This document shows positions 8,501 through 15,641 of a DNA stretch of 16,185 bases, piece by piece. The notes beneath the pieces were generated by a model that was not told the origin of the DNA, made no database searches, and worked only from the letters and a program-made list of their open reading frames with translations. Both the position numbers and the translations under genes were made by a program. Position 1 is the first letter of the stretch; each line of letters starts with the position of its first letter. The stretch is from an uncultured Eubacterium sp. Lineage in GTDB: Bacteria; Bacillota; Clostridia; Lachnospirales; Lachnospiraceae. The stretch is from contig CAUCXT010000051.1 in NCBI GenBank assembly GCA_958446835.1, positions 1 through 16,185 of the forward strand, in the 5' to 3' direction.

Positions 8501-9982
8501 AGGGCAAAGGAGCTTGACAGCCGTGGACTTTTAAAGGAGAAGAGTAATGCGCAGTTAAATGCAATGCTTGACGAGCAGGAAAAGCTCAGGCAGAACATGA
8601 AGAACATGCAGGGTGAGCTTGACGCTGCCAGCACACAGATGAACAGGATTGAGGGAAGCTGTGAGTACGCGAAGAGAAGCTATGAGGAGCACTACGGAGA
8701 GTATGTGCCGACAGCTATAAATAATCCTCAGGAGTACGCCGGACAGCACAGAGCTGAGCTTTCAAGACTTAAGAATGAGCTTTCAAGACTTTCGGGGCTT
8801 GAAAAGGATAATCTCAAGGAGCAGACGGCATGTATGGTTATGCAAAAGGACCTTGAGCGCATGGTAAGGGCTGCCGCGCCGGATGCGGATGACATTATAA
8901 GCCGGATGACAACCGAGACTGCGGATACAGGCAGCATGTCTGATGAGAAGCTCACCAACGAAATGTATGAGGAGGCAGGGCGCGCCTTTGACGGCGTGTT
9001 GAAGGAGGAGCAGAAAAAGCGCGCTGCATTCACAAAGGCACGGGATTTGCTTGTAGAAGAGCTTATGCGTCTTAATGCGTATGAACTTGCGCAGGAAGTG
9101 AAGCAGAATGTTCTTCCTCCGCAGACACAGGAGGAGGCAGCGGCTCTCACGGATGCACTTGGAACAACCAAGGACTGCATTGAATTAGAGCGTGACAGAA
9201 TAAGCAGGGGCATTGAGGACATGGAGCTTATCAAGAGCAATTTTGAGAACAGATGTGTCCAGATATGCACCAATATACGCTCTGAGCTTGAAAGGCTGGA
9301 TAAGCTTTCAAGAATCACTCTTGATGAGGAAGCTATTCCGGTGTTGTCATTGCAGATTCCGTATGTGAAGGAGGAGATGTATAAAGACAGGATGTCTGTA
9401 TATATTAATGAGACGGTGTCCTTGGCAGAGGACTTCAAGACCATGGACGAGAGGCTCAAATTCATAAGGGGAAGGCTCTGTTGGAAGAGATTGTTCTCCG
9501 TCATAGTTACAGACATGAACAGTATAAGATTAAGTCTGTACAAGCGCGAGAGGATAAAGGATCAGAGCCGTTATCTGCGCTATGAGGAGGCAGTCGGAAG
9601 TACCGGGCAGTCACAGGGTATATATATCCAGTTCCTTGTATCCGTGATCAATTATATCGCAAGCATAAATGCGGGAGGAAAAGAGGCGGCAGTGCTTGGA
9701 AAGACGATATTTATTGATAATCCGTTCGGTGCTGCGAAGGACATATATATATGGGAGCCGATTTTTAAACTTTTAAAGACCAATCACGTCCAGCTCATTG
9801 TCCCGGCACGAGGAGCTACTCCGGCTATAACAGGACGATTCGATGTCAATTATGTACTTGGACAGAGACTTGTGGATAAAAAACAGCAGACAGTTGTGGT
9901 CGATTACCACAGTCAGGTCGCGGAGAGCGAACTTGAATACGAAAGACTAACTTTTTCACAGGAAAGTTTTGATTTTCTTTAG
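5525..9982 (+). CDS. SMC-like coiled-coil ATPase (JetC/MksB-like)
   Basis: This is a 1485 aa SMC/MukB-like motor subunit. The N-terminal head has a P-loop at residues 37-44 (LANGGGKS, the first Gly of the SMC consensus replaced by Leu). Long Glu/Lys/Leu-rich coiled coils run from about 380 to 620 and 750 to 1290. Between them lies a hinge-like globular segment (about 625-745) with FPYLPYSVLAGEDYDSICRDRNVMA. The C-terminal head carries a signature-like GSTGQSQG (1358-1365) and a Walker B strand TIFIDNPFGAAKD in which Asp1398 is kept but Asn1399 stands where the catalytic Glu is expected. A C-terminal H-loop-like LIVPARGA segment follows. I chose the ATG at 5525: AGGAGG lies just upstream and homology-like sequence begins there. 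The open frame back to 5270 only shadows the preceding gene. By analogy with JetC/MksB it would form an ATP-gated DNA loop extruder with the two upstream proteins. Whether it hydrolyses ATP normally is uncertain. Confidence 0.85.
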   Translation: MPQINRIRVNNIKYNFGTQFYDDFLMRFSCRNTIYDLANGGGKSVLMLLLLQTMLPNCTLDEKQPVEKLFAQPGGSTTIHSLVEWKLDSCDVKNGYKYMTCGFCARKARAGEDAEGERKTGIEYFNYCIFYREFGDNDIKNLPLSDGKERITYNGLKAYLRDLEKKDFGVKVRLFERKGDYLSFINDYGIYESHWELVRGINKTEGHVRTYFESNYRTTRKVVEDLLIEEIIEKSYNNRIRGGNGDDEMSKTLLEIKDKLLELAKRRETMDNYDKEIKLISDFSTKVTDFGNIFERKEEGKNRLFKYLLMAQAQTKKNEAQAQKLAADIAGIRLAQLEEERLISAALIADEEAELRKVRALVDNLLESYAQLEKDFDKKKEELELSYAAEDYVDYVRQERSLAELKQYIDNRNRGREDLAKELEGLAAAKHAYMAEELSANESSLDETTAGLQESAEALDNLRENYRMSDNECARIDGELAGYRRQVKELEDEIAGKLNSTPLLVTENAPAEMGRYEEIIAAFKDELAALGDEQAKLKLKSDNDINEHAQTTAQLQICSNNIEKLEKELAAAKDRERELVTLAKVYGEPDTDNLLKSLGGIYDRILSKREQLRNRKNETEGYISAIENLKPVDSDGVKRMCEYLASRYEGSVVSGAEYLREKNSDECAALAARFPYLPYSVLAGEDYDSICRDRNVMAMDCGVVPIIRLSAVEALLADDSEVTEPQEDENYMLACRDLSFIYDEAGRQAGIRKASEELEQINAELVKLENRYEAVKSDYERVSGYACTPQQKTSELELLLAGQRSELERLDSRLDRLTDINESTKERSLQLSGQMAELERKLSESEKIRDNLKGIVRLSDRLDEYSQEIKKSEADKESAVKARRLSKELCESRERAFKELENKRNILQETITRTKKTWERYAPYYKEQAGTEAEQAKANVPADEIDAKFNAIYSLITDELGDIADKEKLMANCMAAMEKAERSMLYRGVSLERAKELDSRGLLKEKSNAQLNAMLDEQEKLRQNMKNMQGELDAASTQMNRIEGSCEYAKRSYEEHYGEYVPTAINNPQEYAGQHRAELSRLKNELSRLSGLEKDNLKEQTACMVMQKDLERMVRAAAPDADDIISRMTTETADTGSMSDEKLTNEMYEEAGRAFDGVLKEEQKKRAAFTKARDLLVEELMRLNAYELAQEVKQNVLPPQTQEEAAALTDALGTTKDCIELERDRISRGIEDMELIKSNFENRCVQICTNIRSELERLDKLSRITLDEEAIPVLSLQIPYVKEEMYKDRMSVYINETVSLAEDFKTMDERLKFIRGRLCWKRLFSVIVTDMNSIRLSLYKRERIKDQSRYLRYEEAVGSTGQSQGIYIQFLVSVINYIASINAGGKEAAVLGKTIFIDNPFGAAKDIYIWEPIFKLLKTNHVQLIVPARGATPAITGRFDVNYVLGQRLVDKKQQTVVVDYHSQVAESELEYERLTFSQESFDFL

Positions 9983-10015
9983 GTGCTGTGATAAACTGGA
10001 AAAAAGTATGTAATG

Positions 10016-10022
10016 TGAGGTG
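10016..10022 (+). promoter_or_regulatory. Ribosome binding site that decides a TTG start
   Basis: The sequence TGAGGTG sits six bases before the TTG at 10029. The in-frame GTG at 10020 overlaps this site and has no usable ribosome site of its own, so the TTG is the better start. It also yields an N-terminus (MDKYELTIKIEKLDKLV) of the kind I expect for this family. Confidence 0.6.
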
Positions 10023-10028
10023 AACATC

Positions 10029-12986
10029 TTGGACAAGTATGAGTTGACCATTAAGATAGAAAAACTGGATAAGCTTGTAAAGAGCGGGGATTATGTCAAT
10101 GCTGCCAAGGTTGCAGAGCAGATTGAATGGAAGAAGATGAAACAGTGGACAGCCATGTCCAATGCCATAGATGCGTATGTTGCAACAGGGAAATATGATA
10201 AGGCGAGAAATGTGTGTATTTATGCCTATAACCGTAAGCTTGGCGGAAGGAGACTTCTGGCAACTCTTATGGAGATGTATGTCAAGCTTGGTGAGTTGGA
10301 TGACGCGGAGGAGATTTATCAGGAGTATGTGGAGCTGGCACCGCGCGATGTGACCGGATATATTCTTCTGTATAAGCTAAAGCGCGCGAAGAAGGCACCT
10401 GTCGAGGAGCTTATAACCATTCTTCAGAACTACAAGGATAAGGAGCTTGACGAGGAGTATGAGTATGAGCTTGCGCTTCTCTACAGCGAGGCAGGACTTA
10501 CTGACAAGTGCGTGAGGGAATGTGATGAGCTTGTACTGTGGTTCGCAGATGGAATATATGTCGAGAAGGCGTTGAGACTTAAGCAGATGTATGTTCCACT
10601 GACACCGGGGCAGATGGAGAAGCTTGCAAGGCTTGAGAAGTTGTCCTCACTTGGAATAAACAGCTCAGATGTGCATGATGGCATGGGTGGTGAGCTGGCG
10701 CAGAGTGAGGCAGCTGCGGCGGAAGCGGAGCCGGATACAGACTATGGGTATGATGACCGCGCGTACAATAGTCACGGATACGATACTAACAATACCAGTG
10801 TGTATGATAATGAAGAATATGACAACGCGGAATTATATGCCCTTGATGAAGAACAGGAGCGACATGAGCAGCAGAATCCGGGTGCCGTTGAGGAGCCTGT
10901 GAGCCATGAGGCAGAGCCGGAGGAACCGGAAGCTTATGCCGAAGAGGTGGGCTCTGCGGATGAGGAGAATAAGCCAGTATATATCGATGATATAGGAAAT
11001 ACAACAGAGTGGTCGCCTATAGATATTGATAATGCCATATCAGCGCAGCCGGAGCCTGTAAAGGAAGTTAGACCACAGCCTGTAGAGAAAAAGCCTGCAC
11101 AGACAGCTATAAAAGAAGATATGCAAAAGCTTGAGACGGATTATGATATAAGTATAAAAGTTCCCGATTATTCAGTATATGACACCAGAAACGTGCAGCA
11201 GGAGCTTAAGGCGAATGTCAATGAGATAATGGAGGCATATAAGAACAGAGAGAGAACCGAGGCACTTAGGGAAGCAGCACAACTTGAAGATATACAGGAT
11301 GATTCCGACCCTACGAAGGAAATTATAATCAATAAACACCAGTGGCGCAAGGCATCGAGAAATGCAGCAAAGCCCCATGACGATGATAGGAAAAAAGCTT
11401 CGCCAGGCAGCACTGTGTCAGGCAGTAAGCTGCCCGATATTAATGCCCTGAAAAATGCTGATATAAGAGAGGTTACACAGCAGCTCACGCTTGAACAGAT
11501 GTCGGAGCTTGTCGCACAGCTTCAGGCTGAGCAGGAGCGAAGAAAGAGGGAGGCGGCAGCAGGCAGCGAAGGCAACTCCTCACAGATGGATATAACACAG
11601 TGGCTTGCTGATTTAGACGAAGAGGATGATGAGGAGCAGGCTGAGACACCACAGCAGCATACACAGGACAGAAAGCAGGAGCCTGTACAGGCTGAGCCGA
11701 AGGAAGATGACTACAGCAAAGAGGAGAGGGAAGCTCTTGAGAGGACAGTCAGAGAGATAGCTGCGTCAATCAATCCGGATGAAGAACCGAAGGCAGAATC
11801 CAATAAGCAGGAGCTTGAAGCCGAGGAGGAAGAATTCGAGGAGATTCCGGATATTGAGGACAGTGAGAGCAGCGAAGAGGAAAATGACGTAAACGATGAG
11901 GCAGATGAAACAGGAGATCTGCCAGATCTTGAACATGCGATAAATGCCGGAATAGAGCAGATAATCGAGGATAATGCCAAGGCAGCTGTAGGTGTTTCTG
12001 ATTCGGGAAGATATCTGCTTAAGGATGAGGAGAGAGTGTTCCTTGACAGATATTTATATATGTCCGGCATGGAGAAGAGGCTGTGCAGATACATCGGAGC
12101 TAAGAGAGCGGAGGCAGTAGGAAAGATTGATAATGCAGGGCATGTAGCCATCATGGGCAACCGCACCACCGACAAGATAGCCTTTGCGATTAATCTGTTT
12201 AAAGCACTTCATGCGTATGATGAAGACCGTGAGCAGAAGCTTGCGCGCATATCAGCAGAAAAGATAAATGAGAAGGGCTATGAGTTGTATGCGGATAAGC
12301 TTGCAGGTCAGACTCTCGTAATTGAGAATGCAGGACGGTTAAAGAGGGAAACTCTTATCTCAATGATGAAGCTTAGTCACAACACATTGTTTATTATCAT
12401 AGATGAAGAGTTTGAGATAAATAAGCTTTTTGCGGACAATCCGGACATCGCAGATAATTTCACAGGCTGCTTTTTACTCAAGCAGTATACGGTAAACGAG
12501 CTTGTGGATATTGCCAAGGATTATGCGGAAAGTCAGGGGTGGAGAGTTGAAGATAAGGCACTTTTGAAGCTGTATCTGATACTCAGCCAGGTTCCGAATG
12601 ATGATCAGGGTAATGTTGTTGAACTTGTGAAGGAGATAATGAACCACGCTGCAAAGCATGCGAAAAACCGTCTCGGCAATAAGCTTTTTGGCAGATTCCG
12701 TTCAGTCCTTACCATCAAGGAGGGTGATTTAAGCTCAGATGATGAGTATGAGGATGACGAGGACGAAGAAAATACGGAAGCTGAGGAAGATACCCAGCCT
12801 GATGACTCTATAGAAAATGACAGCGATAATCCGAAAAAAGAGAAAAAATCACGAGCTTGGAAGAAGAATAAGCAGGCAGAGAAAAAGGCTTCTTCTGATA
12901 ATACAGAAGAAAAAGATAATGACGACTATGATGAAGATGATGAGTACGACGATGATTATGATGACGATGATGATTATGATGAATAG
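10029..12986 (+). CDS. TPR-like protein with acidic linker and degenerate CbxX-type AAA+ domain
   Basis: This is a 985 aa soluble protein. Residues 1 to about 200 form paired amphipathic helices like TPRs (for example the ATGKYDKARNVCIYAYNRK and LGELDDAEEIYQEYVELAPRD units). A long Glu/Asp/Gln-rich, probably disordered linker fills about 205-660. Residues about 665-890 resemble the AAA+ domain of CbbX/SpoVK proteins, including an LFADNPDIADNF block and a YTVNELVDIAKDYAESQGW block, but the motifs are broken. The P-loop reads GNRTTDKI at 710-717, lacking the Gly before Lys and the Ser/Thr after it. The Walker B strand reads LVIEN at 763-767, and the arginine-finger residues after NP are missing. 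A very acidic tail closes the protein. It is likely a scaffold or pseudo-ATPase. It follows the SMC-like gene by 46 bases with no terminator, so the two are probably co-transcribed. Function is unknown. Confidence 0.8.
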   Translation: MDKYELTIKIEKLDKLVKSGDYVNAAKVAEQIEWKKMKQWTAMSNAIDAYVATGKYDKARNVCIYAYNRKLGGRRLLATLMEMYVKLGELDDAEEIYQEYVELAPRDVTGYILLYKLKRAKKAPVEELITILQNYKDKELDEEYEYELALLYSEAGLTDKCVRECDELVLWFADGIYVEKALRLKQMYVPLTPGQMEKLARLEKLSSLGINSSDVHDGMGGELAQSEAAAAEAEPDTDYGYDDRAYNSHGYDTNNTSVYDNEEYDNAELYALDEEQERHEQQNPGAVEEPVSHEAEPEEPEAYAEEVGSADEENKPVYIDDIGNTTEWSPIDIDNAISAQPEPVKEVRPQPVEKKPAQTAIKEDMQKLETDYDISIKVPDYSVYDTRNVQQELKANVNEIMEAYKNRERTEALREAAQLEDIQDDSDPTKEIIINKHQWRKASRNAAKPHDDDRKKASPGSTVSGSKLPDINALKNADIREVTQQLTLEQMSELVAQLQAEQERRKREAAAGSEGNSSQMDITQWLADLDEEDDEEQAETPQQHTQDRKQEPVQAEPKEDDYSKEEREALERTVREIAASINPDEEPKAESNKQELEAEEEEFEEIPDIEDSESSEEENDVNDEADETGDLPDLEHAINAGIEQIIEDNAKAAVGVSDSGRYLLKDEERVFLDRYLYMSGMEKRLCRYIGAKRAEAVGKIDNAGHVAIMGNRTTDKIAFAINLFKALHAYDEDREQKLARISAEKINEKGYELYADKLAGQTLVIENAGRLKRETLISMMKLSHNTLFIIIDEEFEINKLFADNPDIADNFTGCFLLKQYTVNELVDIAKDYAESQGWRVEDKALLKLYLILSQVPNDDQGNVVELVKEIMNHAAKHAKNRLGNKLFGRFRSVLTIKEGDLSSDDEYEDDEDEENTEAEEDTQPDDSIENDSDNPKKEKKSRAWKKNKQAEKKASSDNTEEKDNDDYDEDDEYDDDYDDDDDYDE
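12921..12983 (+). repeat. GAY/TAT codon repeat encoding an Asp/Glu/Tyr tail
   Basis: The last 21 codons before the stop are almost entirely GAT, GAC, GAA, GAG and TAT/TAC, in imperfect repeats of the type D-D-E-Y-D-D-D-Y. The tract is in frame and gives the upstream protein a strongly negative C-terminal tail. Triplet repetition suggests length can vary by slippage in whole codons. Confidence 0.6.
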
Positions 12987-13050
12987 TCGACATTAGAAGG
13001 TATGCTATTATTGGCAGACAATATTAAAATATAACCCGGAGGAGAAGGCA

Positions 13051-14664
13051 ATGGGAAATGTAAAGGAAACAATTGAGGGCGGCAAAGCTGTTCTCGGAAT
13101 CGAGTTCGGTTCAACAAGAATTAAGGCGGTGCTCATTGATGAGAATCATACACCGATAGCAGGGGGAAGCCATGAATGGGAAAACCGCTATGAGAATGGT
13201 GTGTGGACATACAGCCTTGATGATATATGGGGAGGTCTTACAGACTGTTATGCATCGTTGAAGGCGGATGTAAAGGAAAAATACGGAGTTACGCTCAAAA
13301 AGCTTGGGGCAATAGGATTTTCAGCCATGATGCACGGCTACATGGTATTTGATAAGGATGGACAGCTTTTAGTTCCATTTAGAACATGGAGAAACAGTAT
13401 AACCGAGGAGGCAGCCGACGAGCTTACCTCACTTTTTAACTACAACATTCCTCAGAGATGGAGCATTGCTCATCTTTATCAGGCAATGTTAAATAATGAG
13501 GAACACCTTCCACGTATTGACTACATGACAACACTTGAGGGATTCATACATTGGAAGCTTACCGGAAAGAGGGTTATTGGTGTCGGCGAAGCTTCCGGTA
13601 TGTTCCCAATTGATACTGCAACTAAGAATTATAATGCAAATATGGTAGGCAAGTTCGATTCACTCATCGAGGAGAGAAATGCACAGGGAGACAATGCGCA
13701 GCTTCCATGGAGACTCATGGATATTATGCCGAAGGTGCTTCTTGCAGGGGATGAGGCAGGAGTTCTCACAGCAGAGGGAGCAGCGCTCCTTGATAAGGAT
13801 AGTGACCTTGAGGCGGGAATACCTCTCTGTCCACCTGAAGGAGACGCCGGAACAGGAATGACAGCCACCAACGCTGTTGCGGTGAGAACAGGAAATGTAT
13901 CAGCCGGAACAAGCGTATTCGCAATGATAGTTATGGAGAAGGAGCTTTCCAAGGTATATCCTGAGATTGACCTTGTCACAACACCTACAGGAAATCTTGT
14001 ATCCATGGTTCACTGCAACAACTGCACATCCGACCTCAACGCATGGGTCAACATATTCAAGGAGTTCGAGGAAGCTCTCGGAATACCTGTTGATATGAAT
14101 AAGCTCTTCTCAGTACTCTACAATAAGGCACTTGAGGGAGATGCAGACTGCGGCGGACTTATGTCTTATGGCTACATATCGGGCGAGAATATCACTCACA
14201 TGGAGGAGGGAAGACCACTGTTTGTGAGAAATACCAACAGTAATTTCAGTCTTGCTAACTTTATGAGAACACACCTTTACACATCACTCGGTGCTCTTAA
14301 GATAGGTCTTGACATCTTACTAAAGGAAGAGGGCGTTAAGGTGGATTCCATCACGGGACACGGCGGACTCTTTAAGACCAAGGGGGTTGGTCAGAGATTC
14401 CTTGCGGCAGCCATGGACGCACCTATAACCGTCATGGAGACAGCAGGTGAGGGTGGTGCATGGGGAATGGCACTTCTTGCAGCATACATGATTAACAAAA
14501 ATGACGGTGAGACACTTGACGATTATCTGAATAACAAGGTATTTGCCGGACAGACGGGAAGCACATTGGAGCCTGTAGCGGAGGATGTCAAGGGCTTTGA
14601 TGAGTTTATCGAGCGATATAAGGCAGGGCTTGCGGTAGAAAGAGCAGCTGTAGATTCACTTTAA
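13051..14664 (+). CDS. FGGY-family carbohydrate kinase, probable L-ribulokinase (AraK-like)
   Basis: This is a 537 aa sugar kinase of the FGGY family. The first phosphate loop is GIEFGSTRIKAVL (residues 16-28), with Glu18 in place of the usual Asp. The predicted catalytic Asp is D265 in GDAGTGM, the second phosphate block is NVSAGTSVFAMIV (282-294), and the adenosine-binding block GHGGLFKTKGVGQ (436-448) is followed by ETAGEGGAWGMALLAA. Automatic annotation would probably call it xylulokinase. Because araD lies immediately downstream, phosphorylation of L-ribulose is the more likely job, as with the non-classical clostridial ribulokinase AraK. A strong ribosome site, GGAGGAG, lies about seven bases before the ATG. 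The gene is 64 bases after the acidic-tail protein, with no clear terminator between and no convincing promoter. Family certain, substrate inferred from context. Confidence 0.85.
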   Translation: MGNVKETIEGGKAVLGIEFGSTRIKAVLIDENHTPIAGGSHEWENRYENGVWTYSLDDIWGGLTDCYASLKADVKEKYGVTLKKLGAIGFSAMMHGYMVFDKDGQLLVPFRTWRNSITEEAADELTSLFNYNIPQRWSIAHLYQAMLNNEEHLPRIDYMTTLEGFIHWKLTGKRVIGVGEASGMFPIDTATKNYNANMVGKFDSLIEERNAQGDNAQLPWRLMDIMPKVLLAGDEAGVLTAEGAALLDKDSDLEAGIPLCPPEGDAGTGMTATNAVAVRTGNVSAGTSVFAMIVMEKELSKVYPEIDLVTTPTGNLVSMVHCNNCTSDLNAWVNIFKEFEEALGIPVDMNKLFSVLYNKALEGDADCGGLMSYGYISGENITHMEEGRPLFVRNTNSNFSLANFMRTHLYTSLGALKIGLDILLKEEGVKVDSITGHGGLFKTKGVGQRFLAAAMDAPITVMETAGEGGAWGMALLAAYMINKNDGETLDDYLNNKVFAGQTGSTLEPVAEDVKGFDEFIERYKAGLAVERAAVDSL

Positions 14665-14711
14665 TTTGAATAATCAATTACCTATATAAAGATTCGAAGC
14701 GTCAAAATATG

Positions 14712-14740
14712 TCGATTTAATTTAAGAGTGTATATATAAC
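14712..14740 (+). promoter_or_regulatory. Possible weak promoter for araD
   Basis: TCGATT (14712-14717) and TATAAC (14735-14740) are 17 bases apart in the A/T-rich 128-base gap between the sugar kinase and araD. Both boxes are imperfect. The -10 box abuts the inverted repeat at 14740-14770, which would suit control by a repressor. Confidence 0.35.
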
Positions 14741-14770
14741 ATGTTTTGATACCGGAATCATATAAACATG
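14740..14770 (+). promoter_or_regulatory. Inverted repeat, candidate operator upstream of araD
   Basis: The arms CATGTTT (14740-14746) and AAACATG (14764-14770) are perfect reverse complements. A second nested pair, TGAT (14747-14750) and ATCA (14757-14760), flanks the central ACCGGA. No T-run follows, so it is not a terminator. It lies just after a possible -10 box and just before the araD ribosome site, where a bound repressor would block transcription. I do not recognise it as a known AraR site. Confidence 0.5.
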
Positions 14771-14792
14771 AATATAGAAAGGGAAGTGTTAT

Positions 14793-15497
14793 ATGTTAGA
14801 AGCGTTAAAAAAAGAAGTATACGAGGCTAATATGGAGCTTGTAAAGAGGGGACTTGTAATCTACACATGGGGAAATGTCAGCGGTATCGACAGGGAGAGC
14901 GGACTTGTCGTAATCAAGCCGAGCGGTGTCGAGTATGATGTTATGACACCGGATGACATGGTTGTTGTGGATATGGACGGAAAGGTTGTTGAGGGTAAGT
15001 ATAAGCCTTCATCGGACACGGCTACACACCTTGTGCTCTATAAGCAGTACTCCGAGATTGGCGGCGTTGTACATACACATTCTAAGTGGGCAGTCACATT
15101 CGCGCAGGCGGGAATGGATATTCCGGCATTCGGAACAACACACGCAGATTATTTCTACGGCGATGTTCCATGCACAAGGGATTTGACCGCGCAGGAAATC
15201 TATGAGGCTTATGAGCTCAACACAGGAAATGTCATTGTCGAGACAGTCGGCGACACAGACGCCCTTGCTATTCCGGGAATTGTGGTAAAGAACCACGGCC
15301 CGTTCGCATGGGGCAAGACTGCCAAGGGAGCTGTATACAATGCGGTAGTTCTTGAGGCAGTCGCAGAGATGGCATACAACACCATGACACTCAATCCTAG
15401 AGTACAGAGAGTGCCACAGCACCTTCTTGACAAGCATTACTTCAGAAAGCACGGAGCAAATGCTTACTATGGTCAGGGGGAGAACGAGGACCACTAA
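14793..15497 (+). CDS. araD: L-ribulose-5-phosphate 4-epimerase
   Basis: AraD (234 aa) epimerises L-ribulose 5-phosphate to D-xylulose 5-phosphate, feeding L-arabinose carbon into the pentose phosphate pathway. It is a zinc enzyme of the class II aldolase fold. Expected ligands are visible: D75 in PSSDTATH, H94 and H96 in VVHTHSKW, and H168 in VKNHGPFAWG. D119 in THADYFYGD and a tyrosine of the YYGQ segment (225-226) match the catalytic Asp120/Tyr229 pair of the E. coli enzyme. The N-terminal GNVSG and KPSGVEYD blocks bind phosphate in this family. Length matches the family norm. The ATG has a GAAAGGGA ribosome site. It lies 128 bases after the probable ribulokinase and is followed by a strong terminator, so it ends the transcript. 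Fuculose- or xylulose-phosphate relatives are less likely given the full motif set. Confidence 0.93.
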   Translation: MLEALKKEVYEANMELVKRGLVIYTWGNVSGIDRESGLVVIKPSGVEYDVMTPDDMVVVDMDGKVVEGKYKPSSDTATHLVLYKQYSEIGGVVHTHSKWAVTFAQAGMDIPAFGTTHADYFYGDVPCTRDLTAQEIYEAYELNTGNVIVETVGDTDALAIPGIVVKNHGPFAWGKTAKGAVYNAVVLEAVAEMAYNTMTLNPRVQRVPQHLLDKHYFRKHGANAYYGQGENEDH

Positions 15498-15562
15498 AGC
15501 ATTTGGGACAGGGAGTTGCCTCCGGCGATTAAAAGAAAAAAGTGAAATAAAGTGAGTGAATT

Positions 15563-15607
15563 AAAGGTGGATTTTGTACAGCACAGGCAGACAGAATCCA
15601 CCTTTTT
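15563..15607 (+). terminator. Rho-independent terminator after araD
   Basis: AAAGGTGGATT (15563-15573) pairs perfectly with AATCCACCTTT (15595-15605). The stem can extend through TTGT/ACAG with one wobble to about 15 pairs around a 13-base loop. The hairpin runs into TTTTT, and because the left side carries AAA it could also act weakly on the other strand. It is the first clear intrinsic terminator in the window. Confidence 0.88.
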
Positions 15608-15619
15608 GCATGCGACACC

Positions 15620-15631
15620 GGGGTTTGCCCC
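15620..15631. other. Small GGGG/CCCC hairpin between terminator and promoter
   Basis: GGGG (15620-15623) and CCCC (15628-15631) flank a TTTG loop, ten bases upstream of the -35 box of the next gene. It lacks a T-run and lies before the predicted transcription start, so it may be a protein site or chance. Confidence 0.25.
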
Positions 15632-15641
15632 TAAATAGTAC

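Noticed and set aside
8728..9543. 271-codon open frame on the minus strand within the SMC-like gene
   Set aside because: It is Ser/Leu-rich and low in complexity, as expected for the complement of Glu/Lys/Arg-rich coiled-coil codons. It shows no ribosome site or recognisable family.
11711..12175. 154-codon minus-strand frame opposite the acidic linker
   Set aside because: The Ser-rich product is the mirror of GAG/GAA/GAT-rich coding sequence; the + strand gene explains the region.
12987..13050. Promoter directly before the sugar kinase
   Set aside because: TTGGCA at 13011 and TATAAC at 13030 are only 13 bases apart and other combinations fit worse, so I could not support a promoter here.
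15009..15494. 161-codon minus-strand frame opposite araD
   Set aside because: araD on the + strand has all catalytic residues; the opposite frame has no recognisable domain.
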